A stretch of DNA of 55,759 nt, taken from NCBI GenBank assembly GCA_051453625.1, contig JBOZIK010000001.1, positions 115,639,131-115,694,889 of the forward strand, read 5' to 3'. Positions 1-12,290 of this stretch are shown one piece after another. Below the pieces are notes generated by a model. It saw only the letters and a list, made by a program, of their open reading frames with translations. It had not been told where the DNA came from and made no database searches. A program made the translations under genes and the position numbers. This DNA comes from Welwitschia mirabilis (lineage: Eukaryota; Gnetophyta; Gnetopsida; Welwitschiales). Within the stretch, counting starts at the first letter, position 1. Each line of letters starts with the position of its first letter.

Positions 1-666
1 TTGTTGGAAGTTTGTAACTTCTTTCTTACATTTCCAGACGGTGGTTTCATTCATAAATCTTTTGACAAAGGCCTCTTAAACTTGGTTCCAAGATTTTAGG
101 CTTTTATGAGGAATTTTCCTAAGCCAAAGTTTAGCTTTATCTCGCAAAATCATAGGAAAGATGATCATGTAAGTTCTATCAGTGATACATTTCTTACCAT
201 TGCCGAATGTAAGGACGAGTTGTTCTATTTCTGTGATGTGTTGTAGGGGGTCTTCATCAGGTTCTCTTTTAAATGTAGGATAAGCATTCAGGTTTTTCAG
301 TTCTACATCATCACTAGGAGGTAAGTCAAAGGGGTTTTAAATTTCAAGTCTTTTATTTGCTATGAGATCTCTCAGAGTAGCACAAGTATTTGGTTGAAGA
401 GGAGTACAAGTAATAGTTCTAATGACAGATGGTGAATTTAGAGAGATAGGTTATTTTTGACAAGAGATCGACATGGTATTTAATTCTTCAAAATTAAAAT
501 AAGATTCGCTTGCAGAATTACAATCAGAAATTTTAGGAAATTCTAAAGTTTGCATAACTGGGCTGTTTTGATTTTCAAATTCAAAATTTAGCAAACCTTC
601 TCAGATATTTTCTGCAATGAATTGTCCCTCTCTCTGGTATTTTTCACCTTTTCCAATTTTAACCAT
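1..666 (-). pseudogene. Ty3/gypsy gag relic (element A), N-terminal part
   Basis: One minus-strand frame runs from an ATG at 666 to the window edge, 222 codons without a frameshift. The last third reads as a plant retrotransposon gag core (Retrotrans_gag family): a stretch like FPMILRDKAKLWLRKIPHK, then a W..V.EAFVKRF block. Gag forms the particle that packages element RNA. The frame is broken by four in-frame stops, at 601-603, 451-453, 337-339 and 76-78. At least two sit where related proteins have Gln, which suggests CAA to TAA decay. It lies downstream of LTR A and its primer-binding site in the same orientation, as expected for the 5' end of an element whose pol lies off the left edge. 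The gag call is firm; the clade is less certain. Confidence 0.85.
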
Positions 667-941
667 TCAGTTTTAGTGCTATCCTGTGCATCATCCTGTA
701 TGTCATCTGGACGATACCTGAGATGATAAAAGCAAAAAACATAAAAAAACCACAAAACAAGGGAAAGCAGAAAAGGGCACTATCGTTTAACAGTGACATC
801 TGAATGACTGAAGGGACGTCAGTGGTTAGTAAAAAATTAAAAACTGAAATAAAATACTTACAGAGTATACTGGTACACCGATGCTGCAGCGAACATCCAG
901 AATATCCATCGAAGCAACGATAACCCTCTATTTCCAAGTAG

Positions 942-965
942 CCTTCCCTAAAAACGGTGCCAATT
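942..965 (-). other. Primer-binding site of element A
   Basis: Read on the minus strand, the bases directly after the LTR end are AATTGGCACCGTTTTTAGGG. This resembles the TGGCGCCGTT primer sites of plant gypsy elements that use a tRNA 3' end such as tRNA-Asp (family knowledge). LTR C has a related block at the same place (30811-30835). This site fixes the LTR as 5' and minus-oriented. Bases 667-941, between it and gag, are the untranslated leader. Confidence 0.65.
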
Positions 966-1032
966 TGTTGCAGTGTGTATTTATGCAATGTTTCACTCTT
1001 CGATCTCAATCCTGTTAATTATAAATAAGATG

Positions 1033-1186
1033 NNNNNNNNNNNNNNNNNNNNNNNNNNNNNNNNNNNNNNNNNNNNNNNNNNNNNNNNNNNNNNNNNNNN
1101 NNNNNNNNNNNNNNNNNNNNNNNNNNNNNNNNNNNNNNNNNNNNNNNNNNNNNNNNNNNNNNNNNNNNNNNNNNNNNNNNNNNNNN
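1033..1186. other. Assembly gap (154 N)
   Basis: Run of N inside LTR A. Any open frame crossing it is meaningless. Confidence 0.99.
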
Positions 1187-1433
1187 ATCTATGAAAAGAA
1201 ACAGCAATGTACCTAATCTAATCAAGCTCAGCCTTAACAAAAGCTACCCTTATAATCTATATAATTAAAGAAACCTATCATGAATCTAGAACAACATAAA
1301 CTATGAGAGATAAGTTCCTATAATTATTAATAAAAAGAGTAATTCATTTTAAAGATAAAAAGCATCTATATCACAAAGTAGTCATTCCTCAATGGAGGAT
1401 ACGCTACCCAACACCAAGGTAACGTCTCTCTGG

Positions 1434-1611
1434 NNNNNNNNNNNNNNNNNNNNNNNNNNNNNNNNNNNNNNNNNNNNNNNNNNNNNNNNNNNNNNNNNNN
1501 NNNNNNNNNNNNNNNNNNNNNNNNNNNNNNNNNNNNNNNNNNNNNNNNNNNNNNNNNNNNNNNNNNNNNNNNNNNNNNNNNNNNNNNNNNNNNNNNNNNN
1601 NNNNNNNNNNN
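1434..1611. other. Assembly gap (178 N)
   Basis: Second run of N inside LTR A. Confidence 0.99.
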
Positions 1612-3382
1612 AGAATAGTGTCATCCTTCTGGTCATCTGGATGATGTAGAAGACGACAAGGATTCACATTGAGTTATCTGCTTAGCTTCCAGTTTAACTA
1701 TCTATGGTCTGCATGTGAAGTCTTGTCAACTGGTTCTGAAGATGTCGTCCACTAGTGTCATCTGGACGATGACTTGAATGATGATGTCTAACGAGAAGAT
1801 GTTTAGTTTAACTTTAAGTTATCTAGAAAGAAGTCTATTTGTTATTGCATTAGTGTTGTCGTCTTGACTATCGTGTGGACGACACAGGGGACGACACTTT
1901 TTTATTCATCCTTTGTCAGTGTGATATCTTATTGTTTGCAGGGATAATCATCTGAAGATACAATTTATTCATATCTATATGAAATGCTCATGAATTATTT
2001 GATAAACTGTATGTTTTCATCTTGTGCTCTTGGATTCTCGATTATCATAGGAACTAGGCAATTATCTATTAGTTTATCTGCAAAACAACTCAAAATATCC
2101 TATCAAATATACATAAGTTGGCGTCGCAACAAAACCTATTAATAATGATCAAAAAGTCAAGTGTGCTTTTAGAGAAGAGATATTATTTTCTTTTGATTCT
2201 AATCCTCATATATAATTTTTTATTTTTTAATGCACATAAGAGGGGATATTGGCTAATTATCTTAATTAAGAAATATCTTATCATCATAAACGCTTGAAAG
2301 AAAGACACATCATAACACTAGAAAGACCAAATTTTATTTCATTAGTTTCAAATTAGAAACGTTAAATGAATGCAAGCCTTAGCAAAAGAACTCAAAGATA
2401 AAAATAGCTTCCTCTTGAGAAGCAAGAATTTATATAATATCAACCAAAACTATGAAATAATAAAGATCTCTTTTTTAATTTATTATGAAAAGACCACTAC
2501 CTAAGATAAATAAGTCTCATGAACTCATAGTATGATGGGTAAGGTGAATGATCTCTGAGCCTTATGAAGTAATGCCATGTTAAAAGAGGTGGATTGTAAG
2601 GTTTAAATTAGTTATGGCTTATTCTATGTTGAGGATGGTATATGGAATTTCCTAAATAAAAATATTTAAGGTGATGATTATACAGGTGGTAGTTCTTGGA
2701 TAGTTTTAGGTGATAGAGACCATCAAGAAGAGTGTTTTTATATTCTTTAACTTAAGTATACTCTAAAATAAAAATCTAAAAAGGAAAATATGATCTAAAA
2801 GCATAAAATAAAACTAAAAATTATGAAAAGCAGTTTTCAAGGAGATGCATATATGAAGGCTAAAAAAGGCAATGAACAAAAAGGTTGAATGACAGATTAA
2901 AATTATGAAAAGAATTTTTAGTTGGAAGATAATCCATGTAAATTTTTATACATGATTTCATAAAATTAGAAAGAACATTGCATAAGCAATAAATTTTATG
3001 CATTCAAAATTAAAATAATTCATCCTTTAGCTTGTTTATGCTTGTTCAATAACTCATGCAAGACATCATTCTGGGACAAATATAGAAGTGATTTGAAGAC
3101 CACTAGAGAAGATGAATATTCATTAAGAATATTATTAGAAGATGGTTTTAAAGCTAAAGAAGGTTTGTATTATTTATTAAGGCTTGAGGTTTACTTAGCA
3201 GATAAAGATGAAAATGAAATAGTTGTCTTATGAAGTTGTTAAAAAAATGATAAAAGCTCTTCATAGGATGGATTATGTATGGGCTCTTTGCTAATGTACT
3301 CCTTTTCATTAAGATTGCAAGGGAATTTTCCTCATGATTTTGCTTAGGTAATAATGGTTGTATTTCAAAGAAGGCTCTTATT

Positions 3383-4018
3383 TGATATTGTTCTTCTTAT
3401 TAATGTTGGTTATGAACTCATCCTTTGATGTATTACTCTCAAAGGTATAGCCTTTCTTAAAGGATTGTTCATCTTTTAATAATTGCTCATCATCTAATAT
3501 GTTTAATTATCCTCCAAAGTATAACCTTTTTTCAAATGATTGTTCACTCTCTAGTGCATCTTTAAACTCAATATACTTATAGATTTCCTCATTTATTTCT
3601 TTCTTATTCTTAAAGGATATGTTTTAGGTATTATCAATTTCAATATCATCAATGCCTTTAAGGTTTTTAATATTTCTAGGATTAGGTTTGTAATATTTCT
3701 TTCTTATTTGATGTTGTTCTTCTTATTAATTTTGGTTATAAACTCATCCTTTGATGTATCACTCTCATAAGTATAGCCTTCCTCAAAGGATTGTTAATAT
3801 TTTAATGATTACTCATCATCTCATATGTTTAATTCTCCTCCAAATTATAACCTTTTTTTAAATGATTATTCACTCTCTAGTGCATCTTTAAACTCAAGAT
3901 ACTTATAGATTTTCTCATTGATTTATTTCTTATTCCTAAAGGATATGTTTTGGGTATTATCAATTTCAATATCATCAATACCTTTAAGGTTTTTAAGATT
4001 TCTAGGATTAGGTTCATA
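3383..4018. repeat. Tandem duplication, ~326-bp unit, inside E1
   Basis: Unit 1 (3383-3708) and unit 2 (3709-4018) share nearly all landmarks in order. These are TTGTTCTTCTTATTAAT, CACTCTCTAGTGCATC, CAATTTCAATATCATCAAT and TTTCTAGGATTAGGTT. Read on the minus strand both units give an acidic, D/E/K-rich frame with several TAA or TAG codons, so this is decayed internal coding sequence. The unit length is not a multiple of three. Confidence 0.85.
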
Positions 4019-4172
4019 AAATGCAAGAAGGTTTCTCTCTTCTTGTTGATTAAGTTCAAATTGATTATCAGGTTTAGTATGATTCAAATAAGAAAGAATT
4101 TTTTGAATAACTTGGTATGTATTTAGGTAGTTTTTTCAAGATTTATTAAGGAGGAGAATGTTACTTGAGATT

Positions 4173-4388
4173 TTAATCATGATTATGAATAAATTGATCA
4201 ATTTGAATTTGTAATAATTTACTTAGTATTTCCTCTAATGGAATAGATGAAAAATGTTGATAAATTTTAGAAGGTAAAGGAAAACAATGAAGGATAATGG
4301 TGATTATAAAGGTGATGCAGAAAAGGGTTATGAGGGATGGTGAAAGGCATGGGATCAAACTCATTTTCTTTAAAGTAACGGTTTTCAA
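4173..4388 (-). pseudogene. Gag-like relic of E1
   Basis: The minus strand encodes an aromatic, Pro-rich stretch. After a frame change it gives SIPLEEILSKLLQIQIDQF. The SLEE-type motif followed by an amphipathic helix is typical of the region upstream of the zinc knuckle in many plant gypsy gag proteins (family knowledge). The same pair of segments recurs on the plus strand at 40622-41519, and the aromatic part recurs at 10786-11061. It carries a frameshift and stops. Confidence 0.5.
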
Positions 4389-5555
4389 GCTTAAGGTTGC
4401 AAGGAGGTTGATCTACGCAAAAAATTCACATTGCAAACTACTTTATCCTTGGTTTCCATGGTTATTTTTAGCTCTAATTTTAGTTTCTCCTTAGGGTTCT
4501 AAGCTTCAATGATATTCTCCAAAGATTTACCTAGTGTCAGAAGGGTCTTGGGGTTTGAAATAGTATGGGTTATTGTAATCACATGGAAGGTAGTCCCCTA
4601 AAGTTTTCTTGGGTCAAATACAATCTTCTATAGTCTACTTTAATTAAACATGATTAGTAAAATTATAGGAATTTTCATAGTTCTCATAGATAAATGAGGG
4701 CTCACAAGGTATTTTATACATTCTACCAAGCAGATCATGTATCCAACTCATATTAAGTTTCAAAAAATAGTTGATAAAATTCACCATAAAGTTATGTTTT
4801 TGAGGTTTTAAAAGAGGCTCAATACCAGAAAGGATTTAAGAGGTTAAAGAAGGGTTATATGAAAAATTTAAGTGCAAAATTTGCTAAAACACTAGTTACT
4901 CTTCATGATCATTCTTTTTTTTTTTTAAAGAAATGACTCGAAAAAAGAGGAGCAATACATTCTTGACTTCATAAACTAATTCATGTAATGGGACATAAAA
5001 AATAAAGGGCAGAAACATGAAAATAATTAACTAGATGCAAAATAATTATCATAGAAAAACCTTAGAAACTTTTTTTTCTTTTTATACTTTTCATAGAAAA
5101 ATTAAAACACAAATTATAACTACTAAAATGAAAACTTTGCAAAAATTAGAAAGAAGAAAATCAAAAAAAAGTTAAGGTCTATATTAGTTTTTTTAGTTTT
5201 TTTAATTCTTACTTTGGTTGGAATCCTACAAATAATGCATTAGACTTGCAATACAAAATTATCTAAGATAGAGATGCTTTTTAGGTTATAGGAGGAAAAA
5301 AACTAAATAAAACTCAGAAAAAGGACCAGTTTGTATTTCACTTGAAATAGACTAGTACAAACCACCAAAAAGAACAAAAATAAAAGAAAAACTAAAATGA
5401 ACCAGTTTGGATGTCATTGGAGAGGACCAACACAAACCACTAAAAAAACTTAGAAAACTAAAATCTTAAAAAAATTTTACAAGAAATAAAATTTATTCTT
5501 GTTTTAAAAGGTTACCATATCATTATTCCTAGAAATGATGCAAAAATCTATTTTG

Positions 5556-6975
5556 TAGTTAAATTATGCTGTGTGTTTTAGTAGATGTGAACTTCAGTAA
5601 ATCTATGTAAGCCCTTAATATTGTTCTTCCATAGGGATAATTAAGGTAAAACTTGATAGAAGCAATACAACATTCACTAACCTATAATAAATCAAAACAA
5701 AAATAAAAATGAAGTTTTAATGACTTTTTGAACTTAGTTAGCAAAGTAGGAAGACAAACTAATCCCAAAGGTTTAACTTGAATGGTTTAACCTATAAAAC
5801 TTTTACTTTAATGATATTCTGTAAATTTCTAAAATGATCATAAGATTGCTAAGTAATTTAAGGATTAGTTCATGATGACATAATTTCATTTATCACATGA
5901 GTATTGGTGAACTACTAAGTTCCTCTAATTCTTCATAACCCTTCATAATTATGGAAAGAATGAACTAATATGTACAAGATTTATCAAACAATAGTGACTA
6001 AAAATCTTAGAAGTAACCTCAAGAAATTCACTTAGTGACCAAAAGAACTTAATGATGTAATTTCATTAAAACATTGCAAGTACAATGTTTCTCGTACTAA
6101 GAATAAAAAATAAACAACTACCTTTCATGAAAAACCAAAAATTACATTATGTTGGAGGAAAAAAGTAAAGAAGGTCTTCTTAAAATTCTTAAAGATAGCC
6201 TCAAAGGTAGCTTGCTTCTAAAGGAAAAGCTTAGAATTTTATGTCGACTTAGCTCTCTAAGGTTCCACCAAGTTTTCACTAGCTAAAGTTATTTACAAAT
6301 GAGGGCTTAGGCCCTTTCGTAGGAAAGGATAGGATTAGAAACCTTTGACTTATATTGGTTAATGGTGGTTATAAAAAGAAGGATTACACTTTTAAGTGAT
6401 TATATTTTGAGAGGTTACAATTTTCGTCCTGTAGCATTAGGTAAGATCTTCATCTTCTTATGAAATATGAAGGTTTCTTATAATACCTGGAGGTTATTAT
6501 AATGAGCCCAACATATGTCATTTAGATTATGACACATCTATCAATCGATACTATTATCATGTGTTTCTAATATCACCACCATGTCACTGTCACATATTAC
6601 TTTGAACTCTGTCATATGTCATCAAAGTTGATGGTTATTTCTTATTCAAATTTTGACTAAGGCCATAAGTGGAATTTAATCCATATCCCATGAAAATTTC
6701 AAAATGTAACTTTGGATGAAGTCTGCTTCAAATGACTAATGGCATTAGGGTTCAGGATAATAGTGCTAGAATTTTGTGATAATTTTCTTTCAAACTTTAG
6801 CTTATTATATAGATTGCAGCAAAGAACTTAAAATTGTTATGGAAAAGTGCATAAGTTCAAAAATTTTATAAAAAAGTGTGAAAAACATAATTTTATGATA
6901 AAACATCTATTTTAATATTTTTTATTAAGCTAAATTAATCAATTATATTTTTTCTACATGTCGATTTTAACATGT
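5556..6975 (-). repeat. E-family LTR copy 1 (5' LTR of E1)
   Basis: This is one of three similar ~1.3-1.45 kb repeats, the others being 6976-8400 and the split copy 12086-12290 plus 44130-45420. Shared blocks are a CTATGT...CCC.T..T block at the gag side, (C/T)ATCTCATTCATCACATGA-like and (G)AGGGCTTAGGCCCTTT blocks, a run of short CATGTC repeats with the pattern CAC(C/T)ACCATGTCACT, and an ATAATTTTATGATAA block near the far end. The TCCTAGAAATGATGC stretch just before it (about 5527) resembles the primer-site region of LTR C. Boundaries are approximate. Confidence 0.6.
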
Positions 6976-8400
6976 AAACACATATCAACAATTATGCGAA
7001 AATAGATAAAATTACAAGTTGAAAGAGAATTGAAAAAACTTCTTAATAACCAAAGTAGGAAGTGAACTAACCCTTCAACTAATCTAAATCATCTAACAAA
7101 TGGGACTTTATTTAAGAATATAGTGAAATTTCCTTATTCACCATAAAACAATGGCCATTCATTAAGGCTCGAATCATGGTGACATAATCACATTCACCAC
7201 ATGCCACTTTGTTCATCATAGCCAAAATGTAAGCATGAAAAGTAGGAAAGTTAATGTCTAAGAATCATTAAACATTTACAAACTATTAATAAAACTATAA
7301 CTATAAAGATTCACTTAAAATAATAAATAATTGGCATGAAAATAGTTTCATTTAAGTATTAGAAAAATAATACAAATTGTAACTTGAAATTTAAAAAAAA
7401 ACTACAATTGTATTATTCATAAGGAAATGCCTTCCATTTAAGAAAGAGAATAACCAATCATGGTATACTAATCCTATCCTTGATATTGTATGTACTAGTG
7501 GATGAGCCTACATCTAGTACAAATTCATCAAGCTAGCATTGCAGCTAGCCCATTCCCAAAGGAAGTTTAGCATGATATTATAAGGACAACTTTACTCCAT
7601 AGTTTCAAAGATTTTACCATTAAAAATTAATTACAATGAGGGGATCTCAGCCCTTTTTTAAAAGGAATCTAGTATTGGAATAGTTGGGTTCCTTTGAATC
7701 ATAGTGGTAGGTGAGGTAGATAAGATTTTGTCTAGTAGCATTAGGTGAAATCTTTACTTTATTGTATTAGATAGGGTGGTTAAGATCCCTCATCTCATAG
7801 CATTTAGTGAGGTATTTGGAATCCTTATCTTGTAATATTTTTTAGGAATTATTATGAAGAGTCCAACACATCATCTTTAAAGTAGTATTCCTTTACCAAC
7901 TGATTTCACTACCACCTGTTTCTAGTGCCATTACTACATGTCATTGTTATTTCACAACCATGTCACTACTACATGTTTATAACATCACTACTAGGTGTGT
8001 CTAGTGTTACTACCACATGCTACTAAAGATGACGTCTGAATCAAATGTAATAACTAACTAGGCCTATAATTGTAATCCTAGTGTAACTTCATTGTGAATT
8101 CAAAAAGTAAGTTTGAAGATGATCTATTACAAAAGATGAGTTCTATTGTACAAGTCACTAGTGCCATCAGCATTTTTTGCAAAATTGCCTTCATTTTTGC
8201 ATCATGCTTTAATATTTAATTAAGTACCTAAATTTACCATAGGAAAATGCATAACTTCATAATTGACATTAAAACTAATAAAAGACATAATTTTATGATA
8301 AATAAATTCACTTAATGTCTTTCCTAAGCTAAATTAGCTTGAAATGCTTCATCTAAATGTTAATTTTTACATTTTATCACACTATCTAACTAGATTTTTA
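6976..8400 (-). repeat. E-family LTR copy 2 (3' LTR of E2); holds the CACTA empty site
   Basis: It starts with CAATTATGCGAAAATAG (about 6991), matching about 12190 in the split copy. It then runs parallel to that copy through position 7088 and on to ACATAATTTTATGATAA (about 8285, matching 45273). Around 7088 the sequence CTAAATCA|TCTAACAAATGGGACT continues unbroken, whereas the split copy is interrupted there by 31.8 kb. It therefore serves as the uninterrupted target site. It lies directly against copy 1 with no clear spacer. Confidence 0.65.
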
Positions 8401-11400
8401 TTAAATCCTTAGCATAAATAATTATAAAAGATGATTAACATGGAAAAATTCTAAGAAAAATTATTCAAGTAATTTGAAAAGCGTTTTGGCTAAAGTTTTA
8501 AAAAACAAGACATTAAAATTAGGGATTTTCTCAAAAATGTGAGTGTCATACCCTCCAACCAAAATTAAAAATTATCTAAAAACTTTTTAAAATAGAAAGA
8601 ATTGAAAGAAAAATTTGAGAATAAGTCATGCTATCATTAAAGGAAAATATCTTCATTACATGTCTTTTCATTTCAAAAGAAAAATGAAAAGCAATGCAAT
8701 CTATGCTATAATATATTTTTAAAAAAAAAAGCTATTTAATGAAAAGTCATACTCTTTAACTACCAATAACTACTAATAATATAATATTACTTTACTAGGA
8801 TAAACATGAAGTAAAAGATTAGTCTTTGATAAAAAGATATATTCCTAATAATTTTTAATTTTCATAAAGTGGGAGTAAGTTTAAAATGAGGAAATGAAAT
8901 ATGGTGATGAATGAAATGAATATGACATGGAAATGGTGATCTGAATGTGTATGAAATGAAACTCAAACATTCAACCTATGAATATAGACTTCAACATCAC
9001 TTCACTATATCATCAAAAAGGAAATAGGTGATACATAAGATGAAATGCGTTCTTACAAGTGACACATGCTTCCTTAAAGCATTTGAGAACTCAGTTAATA
9101 TAATTGCATTTTTTATTAATTTTTTTTAACTTTATTTTATGGATCACAATGTTATTCAAGTAAAGTATCAAGTAATTACACTTACAAAATCCAAGAGTTA
9201 ATGAGCAAATCCTAAGTACAATTATTAAAGAAAACAAAGACAAAGGGTTTTCAATTCCCACCTTAATGTTTTGTTGTACTTTTCTTTCTACAATTAAGAA
9301 CCTTGTGTCAAGTATTTTGATTCTCACTAAGCATCTAGTGTTATGACATTTTTATTCCAGGAAAGTTAAGCATGTTATTCATGAATATATTAGTGTTGCA
9401 TTACCAACAAGCATCTATAGCCCTGATGTAGTTGAACATGCTATGAGTAGATCATTACAGCTTTTTTATTGTTAAGTGTCCATAGTCTTAATGTAATTAA
9501 CTAAAGCCAGTGACATTGATCAAAAATAAAATATGCTTTTAAAGAAGATATATAATTTTTCTTTAGAGTCTAATTATCATGTGTATTTTTTATATGGAAA
9601 TAGGAGGATCATTTGCTCATTAGCCTAATTTAGAAATAATATTAATCCCATGAATACTTGAAAAATAAAGAGCACATATTAAAGGTATATTCTATCTTTT
9701 AATCCATTTTTTACTATTTTTCCTCTTAAATTGAAGACCTCTTATGAATGCAACTTTAACAATATAACGCAAAATAAGTGCTAGTTTCTTTCAAAGATCA
9801 TAATCTCTCAGCTAATACTTGGGATGATAGAAAGATTACTTATTGACAATTTAATTATTAAAGACCATTAACTTAGGTTGTTAAGTCTTAAAAATTCATA
9901 AGTGAATAGAAGGGATGGATGGCTAGTGAGTCTTATGAAATAGTTTCATAATGGAAGGAGTGGAGTCTGATGTTTGAAAAGATGATGGCTAATTGGATGA
10001 CATGAGTGGGATTTGGAGTTTCCAATGTAAAAGGCCTAAGGTGATGAACATAAATGTGATAATATTTAGGCAGTTTTATGAGAAAAACACCAATAAGTGA
10101 TAATGATTTTAATGTTTCTAAATTCTTCCATCTTAAATCTAATCTACAAGAGGAAAAATTATGTTGAAATTATGCAATAAAACTAATATTTTCTCATGAT
10201 AGGGTTTTCATCTGTAGTGCATGAAAGGAAGCTTAGAATGATAAAGGCTATGTGTATTTAGAGTGTAATGGTCTAGTTAGATGATTTATCTTTAAATATT
10301 AAATTATTCATATAGATCTACACACATGAGTTTATGAAATTAAATAGAGCCTCATTCATGCAAAAAGTAAATTCTATCATGCAAGATCTCTAAGAGTTAA
10401 TCCTTTAGCTTGTTTTTGCTTTTTCAACAAATCTTATTAGACATCATTTTGAGTCAAAGACAAAGGTGGATTTTAAACCACTCAATGAACTGGATTCTCA
10501 TTAGGAAAGAAATATGCAAGGTTATTAGAAACTAGATGTATCATAACAAAAGGTCATCTTCTACATTAAATCTTAAATCTTGCTCAAGAGATAATGATGA
10601 GATGAAATAGTTTTGCTTATGAAGATCCTAAGAAAAAGGTATAAATTCCTTATGTGATGGAATTCATGTGAGCTCTAATTTAACTTTCTTCTCCTCAAAA
10701 AAATTTCTAGGGAATCCTTTTTTATGTGGTTTCTTATGAAATAAAGATAAATCGAGAGATGTTTATTATGGCAGTTTTGAGACGGTTAGGATTCTTCATA
10801 TGGTGGAACTTGAATAATTTCATTTCTAAATTTTTCTTCCTTATAACATTGGTTAGGTAACTCCTCCTTATGTAGTTGCTCAAACTTTAGTTTTTCATTA
10901 GGTTCTTTCTCACTCCTAAAGAATATAACTTGGATATATAGGGTCTCCTCCATAAAAATTGAGGTAGGGTAATAATTATCAAAAGAAAAATGATATTGGT
11001 GAAATGATAAAGGATATGAAGTATGTTCATGATAAAGTGAAGGATAGGAATTAGAAGGCACAAATTCATACTTTTCTTGGTAGAAGTAGGGATTTAATCT
11101 AGGTGTCGTAGGTGGTTTAACAAAGCATGGAAGGGTGTCTAAGTATTACAATTAAAGGTAATTCCTTACAGTTATCTTAGGTTGAATATAATATCCTAAA
11201 GTTTATTTAGGCTAATGATAATAAAAAAATTTGTAAGGATTTTCTTGGTTCTAATATAAATTTGTACTTTTAATGTTAGGGTCAATTTGGATTTTAGAAG
11301 TTTTTATATATAATCTACCAAAAGGAGCACTTCTCTACCCATGTGAAGTTTCAAAGGGGGATCCAATAGCTAAACATGTTAAAAAGGATGAGATGAATGC

Positions 11401-12085
11401 TTTTGTGAAATTTAAATGTCAAACTCACAGCAAGGTTAATGGTGTTAGTAGTTTAAGCTAAAACACTTTGAAAAAGAATGCACATTATGCTTGCGGCTAT
11501 ACAAATTGATTTTCATTACGGGTATTAGGAAATAATTACTAAAAAATGGAAATGGCCAAGAAGAGAAATGAAATGAAACCTATATAAAACCATAGACAAA
11601 TGATTTTATAAAAATATAAAAAGGAAAATAGAAATCTAATGTAGCATACATAGAATCAAAAATGAAAAACCTACTATAATAAAAAATGCAGAAAAAGAAA
11701 AAAGAGAAAAAGATGATTCTTTGATCCTTGACGCTTTGATATTTTGTCTAAAAAATCATCCAAAAAAACATACAAAACCAACTAACCACAAAAATTAATG
11801 CACTAATATATTTCTTGTTACATTGAGAAAACTTAATGAAAATCATAAAGATCTAGAATACTTTGAGTTTCACTAAAAATAGACTAGTACCCATCACTAG
11901 AAACTATAGAAAAGTAATAAAAAGAAAAAAAAGAAAGAGCTCAGTTTGGGTAAGAGTAGAAGGGATCAACATTAACCATTGGAAATTAAAGAAAAGTACA
12001 AATAGCTAAAATGCAAGGGGGAAAAATTTTGCATGCTTACTGATGAAGCTATTATGCCATCATCGATAGTAACAATCCTAAAAAT
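8401..12085 (-). mobile_element. Internal region of E-family element 2 (E2), degenerate
   Basis: It lies between LTR copy 2 and the split LTR copy 3, and the stretch 9516-12085 parallels E1 from 2152. A gag-like open segment is at 10786-11061 (minus). Bases 11880-11990 hold a leader with the GACTAGTAC...CA pattern that is also in E1 near 5350. A TCCTAAAAATATG block at about 12068 sits where the primer site is expected. An open 78-codon frame at 9091-9327 and a 62-codon frame at 11273-11461 match nothing I know. No pol motif was seen. Confidence 0.55.
10786..11061 (-). pseudogene. Gag-like relic of E2
   Basis: A 91-codon open frame. It begins MPSNSYPSLYHEHTSYP and is rich in Tyr, Phe, His and Pro, then turns charged (MEETL, SEKEPNEKLKFEQLHKEE). 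Composition and order match the other two E-family gag relics (4173-4388 and 40622-41519). It probably derives from the spacer region of gag and is too short to be a working protein. Confidence 0.5.
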
Positions 12086-12290
12086 ATGTTTGAATAACTT
12101 AAACTTATAATAAAACTATGTGAAACCCATTTATCATTCTTTCCATAGCAATTATGAGATAGCCAAATATATCATTTAGACATACAAACAATTATGCAGA
12201 AACTAATAAAGCTATAAGTTAAAAGATTATTGAAAAACTTCTTAATAATAAAACTAGGAAGAAAACTAACCCTCCAACTAACCTAAACCA
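12086..12290 (-). repeat. E-family LTR copy 3, part 1 (5' LTR of E2, interrupted)
   Basis: The TTCTTAATAA.(C/A)AAA.TAGGAAG...CTAACCC(T/C)(C/T)CAACTAA blocks match 7040-7085 base for base with few changes. The match stops at CTAAACCA, directly before the CACTA terminus at 12291. It resumes at 44130 with TCATTCGATGAATGAGACT. Confidence 0.75.

Larger units (their letters stand above)
966..2131 (-). repeat. 5' LTR of element A
   Basis: The repeat is bounded by inverted ends TGTTGC and GCAACA. It aligns by eye with LTRs B (16094-17164), C (30836-32086) and D (41620-42229). The shared blocks are a start TGT..(T/C)AGTGTGTATTTATG, a middle block TCAATGGAGGATAC, and an end with a (TTGGC)-like stretch plus GCAACA. 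Two N gaps (1033-1186 and 1434-1611) fall inside it. The 1630-1900 part contains several copies of a GTCATCTGGA(C/T)GATG-like motif. The partner LTR is off the window, so no target duplication can be checked. Confidence 0.75.
2132..5555 (-). mobile_element. Internal region of E-family element 1 (E1), degenerate
   Basis: From about 2152 the sequence runs parallel to the stretch from about 9516. Shared blocks include a (TG)TGCTTTTA.AGAAGA.AT block, the AGACATCATT block near 3060 and 10440, and gag-like remains near 4200 and 10900. This shows two copies of one family. Only relics of coding remain: a 63-codon open frame at 3042-3233 on the plus strand with an acidic end, an acidic minus-strand frame full of stops at 3383-4018, and a gag-like segment at 4173-4388. 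No protease, reverse transcriptase or integrase was recognised, so the copy may be non-autonomous or very decayed. The left end is cut by LTR A. Confidence 0.55.

Noticed and set aside
973-1667. Open frames running through the N gaps in LTR A (and at 54938-55166)
   Set aside because: Their length comes from N bases; no coding claim is possible.
3042-3233. 63-codon ORF as a small gene
   Set aside because: It lies in the E1 internal region. The matching part of E2 (about 10430-10620) is broken by stops, so it is an element relic.
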